DNA of 64,000 bases from the NCBI RefSeq assembly GCF_035083965.1, contig NC_089740.1, positions 9,794,596 through 9,858,595 of the forward strand, given 5' to 3'. Under the pieces are notes generated by a model, which did no database searches, was not told the origin of the DNA, and saw nothing but the letters and a program-made list of their open reading frames with translations. Source of the DNA: Branchiostoma lanceolatum (Eukaryota; Chordata; Leptocardii; Amphioxiformes; Branchiostomatidae). Positions 33,022 through 46,703 of the stretch are shown here, in pieces. Numbering within the stretch: the first letter of the stretch is position 1; each line of letters starts with the position of its first letter. The translations under genes and the position numbers were made by a program.

Positions 33022-34348
33022 TCATAGTCCTTTATTAACATCCAGGAACTCTCCTGACCAGTACTGGTCACTAAGGAAATTTTGAATAGATCTGGTTTTA
33101 ACCAGTCTCTTTGAACATAGTGCTTTTGAATTAGAATTATCTTTTCCGCATTTTGGTGACATTGACATTCTGTTTTGTGAAGGAGTTGTAGAAGTTGTAG
33201 TTTTCTGACTCTGAGTGTTTTTTCTTGGAGAAGAAGATGATGAGTCTGACATGTCAGATGGTTGTCTCCTCTTCAGTTCCTCCTCCCACCTGTACATTGG
33301 GATAAGAGAAAAAAGTTATTTGTCACATCTTTTGTTTCATTGAGAAATAAAACTATTATTCCTGTTAGAAAGAGGGCCATTAAGTATATTAACTTAGTCA
33401 ACTGAGGGCTCTTTTGCCCAAAGTTGTTATAACAATGCATTTTTCATTTGCTTGGTCCTATCAAATCCCAGCTTAGCAGCTTGGCTGTGTGTGTGTGTGT
33501 GTGTGTGTGTATGTTTGTGTGTGTCATTGAATGTGCTTGTGTGTATGTGCGTGTGTGTATGTACTTTGTGTATGTGTGAGTATGTGTGTGTGCACATGTG
33601 TGTACATGATTGATGTATACTTGCCATATCAATTTTCTTGAATAAAGTTAACAGAAAGAGAACCAAAAATAACTACTAACCTGTGTTGTACCAGTTTATA
33701 CAAGTCCATGGTGGCCCTGGCATCCTCTACTGACGAATGCCCCCTTTGCTGAATGGTACGACCCAGAAGACTCCTTGAAAGTCTCTTCAAGGAGACAGGA
33801 CTTCTCGCTGGAAACCCTCCGTGAAGATTTAGAGCGGGATACCTGGACGTGTCCCGAGTCATCTCGCGTGGGTGACTGAATCCCAACGCTTTGAAATCGT
33901 TGTAGACGGCATGTCCGATCACAATTTTGTTCTGTAAAATTTTCCTCACTTCTTCCTGGGCTTGTGTAAAGGGGATAGCTTGAGCCATGTGCTGAGGACG
34001 TATACCACTGTACGGGGTCCGATAGTCGGTTATCGGCTGCTGTGGCTTAATGTATTCGTCGTACACAATCTGGCCGCTGTGACTGATGATACTGCAGCGA
34101 GCGAGAGCGCTGATGGAACCTCGAGGACCGCAACCAACCATCTCGCAGTCCATTGCAAGGTAATGGTCATTGTTGTTGCTTTTCTTTTGGCGTTCAGTAG
34201 GGGGCCTCACTGCTTGGTTGGTACCTGAGCCATGGCCAGTTATGCCATTTAGGAGTTTCAGTTGCTTTTGGGGAGTTTGTTCATGACCAAACGGGCACTG
34301 CCGTTTCTTTGGTGTGAAGGACACTGACTGAGCGGCTTTAGAAGGCAT
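33022..34348 (-). CDS. AEN: AEN/ISG20-like DEDDh 3'-5' exonuclease
   Basis: Nuclease of the ISG20 group; vertebrate AEN is a nuclear or nucleolar enzyme of the p53 apoptosis response that acts on DNA and RNA. Minus-strand exons 34348-33681 and 33289-33022 join at CACAG|GTTAGT and TACAG|GTGG in phase 2, giving 311 aa (human AEN 325). Exo I YLAMDCEMVG is at 63-72 (D67, E69), Exo II GHAVYNDFKAL at 145-155 (D151), Exo III GHSSVEDARATMDLY at 203-217 (H204, D209). PITDYRTPYSGI (105-116) is typical of the group. The low-complexity C-terminus keeps DQYW (297-300), present as DQYWPDD in vertebrate AEN; this favours AEN over ISG20 or ISG20L2. The basic N-terminus may localise it to the nucleus. Confidence 0.93.
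33484..33602. repeat. (TG)n microsatellite in the AEN intron
   Basis: Interrupted TG/TATG dinucleotide run inside the 391-bp intron, less than 100 bp from the 5' splice site. Spurious His/Thr frames arise from it. Confidence 0.95.
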
Positions 34349-36060
34349 TTCTGATAGTGGTACTATTCAGACTGAAAAAAGAAATACATTTTGTTACAAA
34401 GATTAGAATACAATGCAAATGCATTGCATAACTGTTAGATACATGTATGGTGATTTTGCTTCATCTTTGCCATTTAATATTCATGAAAAAAAAAAAAACA
34501 CTCAACACAATAAAAATGGAATTTTTGGAATACTATCATTAACCGACTCAATATTTTACAGAACATGTCTACCCTTAGTTAGTACCTTAGTACTTCAAGT
34601 AAAACTCACATACAGTAGATACACTTGGATATAACACTTGGATACACCAAGGAGGTTTATAATATATAGACAATACACCACCAAATACTTTCAAAATCTA
34701 ACATTTCTTGTAATTCTCACAATCTGTGCAGCTTGTAACTTCCCAGTATTTTTCGCTATACGTATGGTTTAAAAGTCAAAGAGTCACAAATCTCGTAAAG
34801 CTCTATTTGTGACACAAGATTGCGCAACACCTGACACCATGAGAACAGTGGGGAGGGGGGCGGATTCTGCTGAGTACACTTAGTTCAAGTTATGGAGGAC
34901 GGGGTAAAATTAGCCTGATATGGTGGTGGGTATCAAAAGAAGAGAAAGAGAGATCTGGCATAGTTTGTGGACAGCTAAAATCAACTGAAACACGTGGCAA
35001 AATCTATACGGAAAAATTCGGGACATGCAAGTAGAGAAATTTTCCGACATGCCAAGCTACAAAATGTAGTCACAGTTACTCACCTAAAACTGCCTAAAAA
35101 ACTATTCTAATACCTTAAAATAGAGATATCAGTAGCCCACGTATCAACATACCTTGCTTGTAACTTCAAGCAATGTGGATTCTTCAATAAGTGAAAGATT
35201 AGCCCCAAAAGCCGGTAAAATTCCTCTGTTCGATACCGGCACTTGTACACACTTGTGTCTCCAAGGCCCCCTACCGGAGAAATAGCGTAATGGTGACCTA
35301 CGCTATATTTCACAAAATGCCTAAATATATGACGAACAACGAGGCACTATTTTGGATAAACTGTTACAATAATTCCGTAAAATCATACAATTACTTTTCT
35401 TAGAAATAGCAAATACATATCCTTTTAATTTCAGAAAATATTTCTGGCAGTCTTTCTGCCAGAACAGCAATAAATAAACAGGCAGAATTTACTTTCTACA
35501 AAGATAGCTAACAAAAGAAGTGAGGAGGGAAGAGGGAGACAGAACACAGTGAAATGATATTTCAAAGGAAACAAAATATTTTATCGTCAGTACTTAGTTC
35601 ATTGTCATTTCTAAAATATTTATTTTGCTTTTTTTTGACAATTCCGTATCCCTAACTTCAAACTTTGGATCGTTTTCAAAAGATAATAACATAGCTTTCT
35701 TGTTCAGCTGCCCTCTTTAAACTTTGACCTAAAATGACCTCTTGTATTTTCGCGCGACATTTGGGAAGGAGGCAGATCGCTGTCAAGTTGTTTAGACTCG
35801 TACCTCTACTTAACTGAGTAGAAACTGTTCATGTTAAGCAAAGCGTTACGTTTTATGTTTGCATCATGGCCATCCAATTCTCCATGGCACATAATTTCTA
35901 GCAAGGAGGTTGGGATAATGACATGTTTTCAAAAGTTGCATGAAGATCCACTGTCGTATAAAATCAGTCCAACGTTATAACAACTGTCATTTTATTCTAT
36001 GCTTCGTGTGGGGATTTGATAACATATATATGTATTAGAAATCATATAATCATGTAAGTC
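34349..36060. promoter_or_regulatory. Divergent AEN / HDHD2 intergenic region
   Basis: AEN and HDHD2 point away from each other across about 2.07 kb. I see no further exon with confidence and no clear TATA box. The first HDHD2 coding exon is preceded by TGTGTCCCAG, so its promoter and 5'UTR may lie here. Confidence 0.4.
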
Positions 36061-36074
36061 ATCATATCAAGTCA

Positions 36075-36362
36075 AAAAGTGAGTGAGTGTGAGGTCAGGA
36101 GTAAGTGGGTGAGTGTGAGTATGAGTGAGTGTGAGTTCTAGTAAGTGAGAGTGAGAGAGTGTATGAGTGAGTGCGAATTCTAGTAAGTGAGAGTGAGTGA
36201 GTGAGTGAGTGTGATTATGAGCGAGTGTGGGTTCTAGTAAGTGAGTGAGTGAGTGTGAGTATTCATGAGTGAGTGTGAGTTGTAGTAAGTGAGAGTGAGT
36301 GAGAGTGTATGAGTGAGGGCGAATTCTAGTAAGTGAGAGCGAGTGAGTGAGTGAGTGAGTGG
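36075..36362. repeat. GAGT/GTGA-type simple-repeat tract
   Basis: Interrupted (GTGA)n repeats with a recurring longer unit (GAATTCTAGTAAGTGAGAG and variants) about 60 bp apart, ending 60 bp before the first HDHD2 coding exon. It is dense in GTGAGT and GTAAGT strings that resemble splice donors. Confidence 0.9.
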
Positions 36363-36421
36363 GTAAAGTATTTGATGCTAGTTACCCTGTGGTTGTCCCC
36401 TGTGTCCCAGCCAGGTGCCTG

Positions 36422-39400
36422 ATGACCAGTGGTAGGAAGCTGTGTGCTGTGCTGGTGGATCTGAGTGGGACTCTACATGTGGAAGACACGGTCATACCTG
36501 GGGCTGTGGAGGCACTTAGCAGGTAAAGTTATAGAGGCTTTTCATTGCCATCATGCTAATAAGCCCATTCGCAGTTCCAACTACACATGTGCGGTGTCAA
36601 AGGTAAAGGCCCCTGAGACGTAAACAAAACCTGTCTGGGCATTGTTATTCAAATCTCGACAATGTCGAGACCAGAACTGTTTACAAGCCAGGGGCCTTCA
36701 CCTTTGACACTGCACATGTGTAGTTGGAACTCCGAATGGGCTTATTACAATTTGATTCCCCTGACGACAAGCGGTCTAAACTGGAAGTACATCCTACCTG
36801 ACCGAAGACTTTACTCTACTCTACATGCTGTTGGCTATTGGATTACAGCAGCAGCATGTTGCTATGTTTAACAGACATGTTCACTGTATGATCCGAGTGC
36901 CTGGCAACAGCTGATCCACAGTGGCATTTCAGCATTTGAGACTGAGAGAGTAGCTGTATCTGTAGCTGTTGCCGAGGCAAAGAGAAGGGCCAGGAAAGCT
37001 CGCCAACAAAAAAACTGACTGCACTAGTACTAGTAGTAGACTCCCCCTGCTCTATGTGTAAGTGGCTGTCAGCACAATGTAATCCAAATCATGTTACATG
37101 AAAAGCCTGTATAGATTCTGAAACATCTGAAAATAAGAGGGCAAGCTAGGGTGCCGAAATGATGATGTATACTATATAGATTGCAGAGATTGATGATATA
37201 ATAATGATATTTATTCAGTCCTTTACAGTCCATATCAGCTTTATAACCTTGTTGATAGATGATAGATGAAGTTTGCTCTTTAAGTTTGCTCTCATAATAG
37301 CTAGAATGAAAATGTACCTTCACTTTGTAATCATGCCCTGATATTCAAAGACGTTCGGCTTACGAGTTACATGTATATCATGCTTACCTGTATACTTATT
37401 GTTCCTACCATAGACTAAGAGAATGTCCTCTGAAGGTCAAGTTTGTGACCAACACAACAAAGGAGTCCAAACAGATGCTAGTGGACAGGTGTGTATCGCA
37501 ACAGGTGTGCTTATTGTTACGCTTTACATCTATACAAGCTTACATGTTTTTAGATTGCCACATTCACAAGTTACAATTCTACCACCTTGAAACTGTTCTC
37601 TACCTTATCCAATCATTTTTTTCTTAGCTTCTTGATAATCTACTTTAAATGTCATTTAACACCTACTAAGTTGCTACTAGTAGGTACCTGAAGGCTGCCT
37701 CATTGAAAAAGCCTTCTCAAGAATGTCTTGAACATGTGGATATCTGAAGTGTGCATACCTTGGGGATAACCGATGCTGTGTAATTGTTAGTAGATCTCTT
37801 TGAATTCATCATTTTTGTTGACATTAACTTGTTCAATCAGTAGAAAAACCTGTAATTGACTTACAGGTTACGCAAGCTGGGGTTCGACATCCAACCAGAG
37901 GAGGTCTTTACCTCTTTAACTGCAGCCAGAAACTTAGTAGAAGAACTTAAGGTGCGCCCCATGTTGTTTCTTCAAGATTCAGCACTGCAAGACTTTGAAG
38001 GTTAGAAACCTACGATGTAGTTGTTAGATAAACTCAGTGTCAAGAATATGCGGATGGGGGGTCACTGTGAAAACCATGAGAATGAAAACAAAGAAAGATG
38101 TCAGTAAAATGTCTGTGTTAGAGAAATACACATAGAGAGCCAGCTTTGTAACTTTTCATGATCTCATTTCAATTTTATTATGTGTGTAGGTTAATTGACG
38201 ATATGACTCTAACTACTTTTTGCTCTACAGAATGTTTGATTGTTGCAACTGTTTTTACCAGGTATCGACACTACCAACCCCAATGCTGTAGTGATTGGTT
38301 TGGCACCTGACATGTTTAACTACAGGCCTCTAAATGATGCTTTCAGGTATGGAGGTTTTATTTTTTTGATTTTCTGTACCAAAGACGGAACTAGTCTATA
38401 GTCTCATTTCTATTACTCTTTGTGTAAATTGTTTAAATAAAGTCTCTATCACATACACGTATGAATGGTTCACTAATAGTAGTTTTTTAAAATTACATTT
38501 TAACCTCACAAAATGTCAGTTTGCCGTGCTGTACATAAAATATCTCCCCAACAAATTGTTGGTAGAGAATGCACTACTCTAGTCAAAGGAATGTGGTCTA
38601 CTTAATTTCATTCAATGAGACCCCCAACCAACACTGACAGGTTACCTTGCAATATCTCAGACTCCTGCTAGGGAGAGCCCCACTGATAGCCATCCACAAG
38701 GCCAGGTATTACAAGAAGAGTGATGGGCTGTCCATGGGACCCGGGCCGTTCGTTACCGGACTGGAGTATGCTACTGATGTCAAAGCGACAGTCGTGGGGA
38801 AACCAGAGACAACGTTTTTCCGAGAGGCTCTGAAAACTTTGGGCTGTTCTCCAGAGGAAGCTCTAATGATAGGTGATGTGAGTATGCTGACTTAATCAGG
38901 GTATAGTGAACTCTGCTTCTGAAATTAAAAAATTTAATGCAACCACATCCCTATATAGGGACCTTGAGTATAATCTCGGGATATTCGTGCAGCATAACGG
39001 CGGCCTCGCCACGGCACACATTTTCAACCAAGCACACAGGGTCATCACACCCTACTCTACTTGATAAGTGTGTTGGGTTCTTTTATGTGCAGAGGTTTGA
39101 TGCTTGAGGCTAACTCTTAAAAGCTCCCGCACACATGGGGCCACCGGCTTTACTTCACCATCCGAAACGACAAATGCAATCCCTTACAACATGTCCGAGC
39201 TGGGGCTGACCTTAAGATTAAAGACGGACCCACGGAATTTGATCCACATGCATATGTGGCTAAGCACTGGAGTTGCTTTACCGCTTGCGCCACAGAGACA
39301 TGTTCCTGCTTGGAAGTAATTACAGTGTAATCAAACAAGATCGTGGTCCCGAAAGTATTACACAACAAGATCCACCACACCACTGGAATCTGCAATACAC

Positions 39401-42400
39401 ACATGTATTCCCACCTCGTGCCTCACCAGCTAGTACGTGCTTCAAGTTGATTAGCTCAAGCTCACAGCCAATCAATACATGTCTTGTAATGATTAAGCTT
39501 GACCTTCATTTTGCCGACACCTACCCAGGTAGCAAATGTCATGAAAATTAGTTCATTCTCAAGTTTCGCTGTGCACAAATAAAGGTAGAGGGGGAAAGGA
39601 GGTTTTTGAGATGCTTTGATTTTGTGGTTGAAACAGTTCTGTAGTGCAGTATTGAATTTACACTGGAAACACATATTCTCAGTGTCATGAATTTGGAGAG
39701 GTCACCAAGAAAATAAAACTTCCAACATTACTAGCCTCCATAGCAGGCCTTATAATACACTATTTGCTGATGACTTCTTTTTGTACTGGGTCATTAATCA
39801 GGGCTGGCTGCACAAATGACCCTGTGTAAAAAGAAGCCATCAGCAAAACGTGTATTATAAGGCCCATAGAGCCTGCCTTGGAGGCTACAACATTATGGCA
39901 TTTATGGTATGTGCCCTGAGTTGATTAACTCATGGATGCGTATCCAATCATTCCTCGTAACTTGTGACCTTTTATGTGGAAGACGTCTTCAAACCCATTT
40001 CCTGGCCTAACGGCCTTCCTAACAACCGGTCCTCTAAGCAAGTCTGTTCTTACCTTGATCAGCAAAAGTTTGTGTCACACAGACTTATGTAAGTCTTGCA
40101 ATGTTTTTAGTGGTTTTATTTCAGTAATTTGGTACTAGTTTCCACAAACTCATGACACTACGAATATGAATTTTCCATCAATTACTACTGTACTACAGAA
40201 TTGTTCAAACCGCAAACTCAAAACACTGCAAAAGCCAACTTTTTCCTTTCTGATCAAGTCCCCCCCAAATAAATGTATTTACAGTACCTGTTACCAGTGG
40301 GTTACTGTAATTCACTTGATCTTCATGGTAGCAAAATTTCATGATGTAAGAAAAATGGACATTTTCACTGAACTTAAACTTCACCGTGGTGGCAGGTGAT
40401 TTACAGGACGGATGTGTGAAGGAATCATAAATAATTACAACAGGTTTTTTTCATGATGATGATAAGTTCACGGTACCGACTGAGGTGACTGTGAAAACAG
40501 TGAACATAAAGTTACAGTCAGTTGAAGAAACAAGAATTACAGTACTTGAAAAGCTAATACTAGTAATATGTTACTGGCAAGTTCTGATTAAATTTGCTGG
40601 AACAATAATGCATCCCCCAAAGACCTCATACCTCCGTGAAATATTTAGTGTTTTTCAAATTTCTTAATGCCATAGACCCAGCCTTATCATACATTATAAC
40701 AGTTGATGCTCAACAAGTCACAAGCTACCCAAGTGTCCCAAATTGAGGTCATTGACCTCACCTATGGACTATACCACACTACTCTCAGGAAGGGGGTGTT
40801 GACCTGTAGTGCTGCAGTACCTAAAAATACTGCCAGTGGTCCAAAATTGCTATGTCTTCAGGACCTCTACCCACATACCAAAATTTCATTCAACTCCTTC
40901 TAATAAATCTGAAGAATCTTAAGTTATCAGTGTAAAGTGTTTAACACACAAACACGGTTTTAAAAAACAATACCTCCATCAAAGTGGAACCTCCTTCCCG
41001 GGGGTAACAAGAGTCCTAAATAGATCAAATTTCTAGCATTGTGTTCTACATTCCCCTTGTTAAAATCTCTCCTGGCCCCTGGAGTTAGACAGTAAGCGGT
41101 GCATAAATGTTTAATGTGATTTGACATAGCAATGTCTGTATGACTTGAGCCAAGGTAATGTGATAGAATCAATTTATCATGTAAAGAAATCTATTTTAGA
41201 GGACAATATACAAGATTTCCAATTATATGACACGTTGTTATTATCATTAAAAACTGTAGAAGGGACATTTCGGCGCTTTTCTTTCGCGACCTACTCACAT
41301 AAGCAGCCCTGGTGCTCAATTCTTGATCATAACAAACAGAATATCATGGTAAAGGGCAATAAATACATTGTATTTGATAAAGTATTCACTGAGATGTGAT
41401 CGACCGAAAGTTTCTGGACTTTCTGTGTTAAGTTTAGTGTTAGAACAAATCATGTAAAACAAGCCATGTTTTTCCAGGAAGGCATCCCTTTACACAACAT
41501 GAAAAATAGACGTTGCTTCCTCCAAGTAATTGAAATGCTTATCCTGCCCCCCACTTAACGGGGCCTGTAAAGTAAAACCCTCCCTTCAAAATCCTCTTAA
41601 ACCTCGGGATTTGAAAGCCGAATTCTTTGAAAGCCCTCTAAGTCCCCATTCCCTGCAGTTTCATCAGACTTGAAGTTATGGTACCTTCCCTCTTCAATCA
41701 GACTCAGCCGCGGTATGTATTGGCTGCATCATGCTATTAACTTTCCCGTCCTTCAGGAGGCAGATGAGTTAGTGTTAATCTGGGAATCTTTATTCGGGGA
41801 CAGAAATACATCTTCTACCACCTGCATATGCAGGTTAGTGCTGGTAAAATTGGAATTTCCAGGAATTTCTGATGTCTACTTGTACCTACAATGTAAAGGA
41901 ATGTTCCTCTAGCTTATCTGGTAGCAGCTTCATGGTTGAGCCCCTTCTTTCAATTACTAGGAGATACCCCGGTTCAAATCTTGGGAAGGGCATCTCGGTT
42001 GGGGCTGCACCCTCCTTTTGGAAGGAACGTAAAATGAGGTTCAAGGAGGTACTATTAGCACATTAAAGGGGAAGGGCTAGCAAACCCTCCCTGTAAATAT
42101 ATTCCTTGCTATGAAACAGCAAGGAAACTTGCTGCCCTATGGGCCACTAGGCACTACAAGGTGAATAACTACTCTCCAAGCAGAGGAGGGGTTCTGGCTG
42201 GTTTTTGACGGGTTTTTAGGCATTTTTGTCGAGCTTTCTACTTTGTCTTTTTTTGGGGGGTGGGGGTTGAAGCAACCAAAAAAAAATGACAAAAGTAGAA
42301 ACCCCGACAAAAGCGCCTAAAAACACGTCAAAAAACGGCCGGAACCCCTCCTCTGCTTGGAGAGTAGTGAATAACAACCTGTGCCTAAAGCCCATGTCAC

Positions 42401-45400
42401 ACTTACAGGACCTTCCCACAACTTTGCTCCCGACCACTCCCCTACCAAGGTTGGCGCTGGGTTGGGACTAACCAGGAATCCATCCTATTCTAGCTCTAGT
42501 TCACTCCTCTGGTCACATCTGAGCAGGATATGACTTTTCCGACTTTGATCTTTTAAAATTCATTGGCTGGCCTATAGACGAGTTTTTGCGTCTGCACCGT
42601 GTAATTCAGGGAAAATGATTACGCTGAAAACTATCAAATCTCAAACCATCTCTCAGAGGTGGTCTGCGATGTAATCCTTTTGGCAAAAACGATTTAGAGC
42701 GTTCACATCGATAAGACTGAAACATCCTGAAAAAATTTGTTAACTTATCTTGTTGAAGTTTTTTGACTGAGAGTAAACAACCTCGCCAAACAACTCCCAA
42801 CCACAGATGGCCTTCTGGAAAAATTTGAAGTGTTATTTCCAACACAGAAATTGAAATGACCCAAATTTTTGACTGTCATGGTCAAAGAATGAGCAAATTT
42901 GGGTTATAAAAGTCCAATTTTTGTCAAATTGAAAATTACAGTTCAAATTGTTCCACAATGACTTCTGCCAACACAGATGAACTGTCAAGCACAGATAACC
43001 TTGGCCAGGGCAAGAAGATAACCTCCTTGCTCATGACTAACTCCCAACCATGATCTGGAGAACATCAGGAGGCTATGGTTGACTATGTGTGACATGAGGG
43101 CTTTACATGCATGGTCCATGATAAAATCAGCCTATAACACAAGGATGATACATCCCCCAAATGCCTAATGCGTTCTCCGTAAAATGATCCCCAACATGCC
43201 ACAGCTTCAGTGTGGTACTGTAAATGCAGAAATGTTCGCGGTGGTTTTTTCGTGGCAACCCTTTCACCACGAACTTAAAACCACTGCGACCATTTTGTCC
43301 AACGCTGTAGCAGTATGTGACCATAGCGCTGCAGTAAATTTAAAACCTCTGCGAACGCTCCATCTTTGCCTTAGCATGAATTATAACCAATGCAAACTTA
43401 AATGCATTTACAGTACCCTCTTTAGGTACACATCCCTATTTCCATTTTTTCATTTCAATCCCCGTGTTATTGCTGTGAAGTTGGTAGTGGACTGTTCGCG
43501 TCCTGAGGTGACCTCCACATACAGTTTGTATCATGAATGTATTTATTGAACGTTCCACCTTACCACATCTGGAAAATTGAAAATACGCTAAATGATAGTC
43601 CTGGTGAAATTCCCTCCTGACGGATGACCAATGCAACTGTGAAATTGAACAGAGGCACAGAGGTATCCGGCTGACTTCTCGTTCCAACCCGGGTGTGATT
43701 GTCGGGGGGATTTGAGTAGTCTCTGTTGAACATGGAACATCAATGTCTGCGTCGATAACATCCTCTGCTTCCTTCCGTGTTGAGACTAGGTACATCTTCT
43801 TGCCTCATACAAAACCAGTCTGGAGGCCTTTGTATATTGTGTGGTTCAGCTCAGTTCAGTTCTGTATAGGAAACTGCCCCAAGTTATAAATGTTTTGTTG
43901 GACAAATACAATGTATCTGTACAAGTATGCAGTAAATCTTCCCGGCACCAACAATAGTATCTAGAAGTTCATTCCAAATTCCTTAAGTGCAAAGTGCAAA
44001 TTGAATGTGAGGATAGATATGTGACATCGTGGCCACTCAAATATCAAATCAATATATTGCTCTAAATCTTAACTTCTTTTAAGGTTTACCTTTTTTCAGG
44101 TAATGGACGACGAATGATGAGATTCAACAATCAAAGTGTTTTTACAATGCGGGTGGCCTTCAGCACCAGAATAGGTGTGTTTTACTGAGTGGATGGTATT
44201 CAGCACCAAGGACGGGTGTGTTTGCCTTTGTGTGGATTGTGTAGAGATTGTGATGAGGCAGAATCTGGAGTCTCTGTTGACTGATCAGGATACCAGGGAT
44301 GTGTTAGGGGGGTCTCCCATTTATACATGTAAGTCCTTACATTAGTTTCAAGTCAATCCATTGTGACATATACTTAAGGTGTAAAGTTCTGACTGTCTTT
44401 TAAGTGAACATTTGAATTTACAGACTCCGATCGGGATCTCTAAAATTCTGCCAGATTGCAATCTCTACATTGACATATACAACAGACTGAGGCCTAGTTG
44501 AAATATCACGACCATTGTCAAGGACTGCCTGCTATGGATATAAATGACATCATTTTATTACCAATAGAACATTTCCGCTCTATTGTTGGAAACCATGGCC
44601 AACAACTGGAAGAAAGGCTTGCTATAAAGGCAAGCTAAAAGTGAATTGCAGTAGACTTTACAATAAACTCAACTTGAATAGGACCTTACATTCTTCAATA
44701 GTTTGTCCCAAGGTGAACAGCAACTCTGCAACCCATGTGTCGGCCACAGCAAGTAAATTTTATGGATGACATCCCCTCCAGACTTCAAATCCAATGCGAG
44801 AGCAACAAAAAAAAGCAAGATTGTAAAAAAAATAAGATTACTAATTTTTCAAAATAGAGATTTGAAATAGCAACAAGATTGAAGCGACAAATCATGAACA
44901 AGTCTTTAGTTGCTGTACTCAAGAAGTGCAGAAAATGACACTAGTGTGGTAGCCTAAGTACCGGTATCACTACAACTACTCTCATGGCTACAACACCTGT
45001 GTCACTTCTACAACTACACTCAAGATTACCACATGACAGATCTTGCCATATCTTTTCGTTTTTTTCTTATAATGTGGACCATTGCTAAAGGGGAAGAAAG
45101 TTTTATGTCTTTTTTTTTTTAAATCAGGCAAAAATCAATGCCCACACAGATGCCATCCATATAATTTCCTTGCTGAGGCCTTAATATAGACAAAACGCTG
45201 ACATTTTATTGCACCTAAATAATAGCAATCAATCAGACACCATCTGCATTCTTATTGATTTTATATCTTATTACTAGTCTGATTGGCAAGGTTATGTCAA
45301 GGGTCAATGATTAATGAAAGGATGTCATAAATAATGTTGCAATTAGTCGAATAGATATGCCAGACTTACTCCATTTTAGACGTTATATTCAATCTATATG

Positions 45401-46657
45401 GATATATTGTAAATGACATTCATTTACTCAACGCTACAATTGTCGAATTAGGGACGGTCAATTAGCCTTAGGGGTGAATGAATGGGTGGGGAAATCATGC
45501 TCTACTGTATGACTGTCATACATAAAACTTTCATCAATCTTTTTGTTGGGTGACCTTTATACATAATTTCTCAAAAATCTGCATTAAAAAACTTGAATAT
45601 TTCATGTGTACAGCTACAACTGGATCTAGAGTTTGGGAGTTTGAACCCCGGCTGTTGTCGCTCATCCAACATGCATGCTACCGGAAAGCATTGCATGCGG
45701 TCCTTAGGATAGGACCACTGTTCATTATGCTTGTTGCATGAATAGCGCAAGGGGAGTTTCCCAGGTACAATGAACCTGTATATACATAACATCTGTCTTC
45801 TCTGTCATAACTAATGGAAGATTAGCTCTTCAGTCAGCTAGACTGCATCCAGATCAGTTTCATCTTTTAACATGCCACACCGCATGCCAAGAAATTTACA
45901 TATAAATCAGTCACCTGCATGGTTTTAGACATGTAGCATTTTAACCCTCCTCCTGTTGAGGTAGCCTTTTTGGTACCACATTTGTATTGAATATGGAGTA
46001 AGGCAGCAGGGAGAAGGTTATTAAGCCCCTGCATGTTTGAAGTGAGCGAGCCAGAGAGAATTGTAATGTACCGTGCCTAAGGTCATTTAGCAGATTAAGG
46101 TTAATCACGGTTACATTGTATGTTAACTGGTCTTTGGAAATTTGAAATGGGGAGGGGGGCAGGGGTGATACTTTGTGTCAGCAGCTAAGTGTTATGGGTT
46201 AATAGATGATGAAGATACGGAATGGGTACTGAGTAAAGACTAGGGGAATTGGGAGGGGGCGTTGGCACACTCTTGCACAATTTCTACTAACAACACTGTG
46301 TTAGTGCTGTTATATTTTATTTTTGTTTGAGGTTATCATTGGTATGTATTACATGTAGGTCATGTTAGATTAGACACAAGTTGCAATAATAACATGAGTG
46401 CAGTACCACTTTGTCTTTCAAATCAGAAACTAAGATATCTTACTAGTTGTGCTATGATTGATAGTAATGATGATATGATTTGTCATATTTTCACTATTTA
46501 CCTTTGTTGTCAGGATGTTCGGGATGACGTTGGAGGTGCCCAGGTGGCTGGTATGGCTGGGATCCTCGTCAAAACTGGTAAGTACTGGTCAGAACTGGTA
46601 GGTACTGGTCAGAACTGGTAGGTACTGGACAGAGCTGGTTAAGTTCTTTTAAGAACT

Positions 46658-46703
<46 letters not shown>

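Noticed and set aside
43436-43795. 119-codon minus-strand open frame in HDHD2 intron 5
   Set aside because: No motif, no splice support, and it lies in a repeat-rich intron just beyond a MITE.
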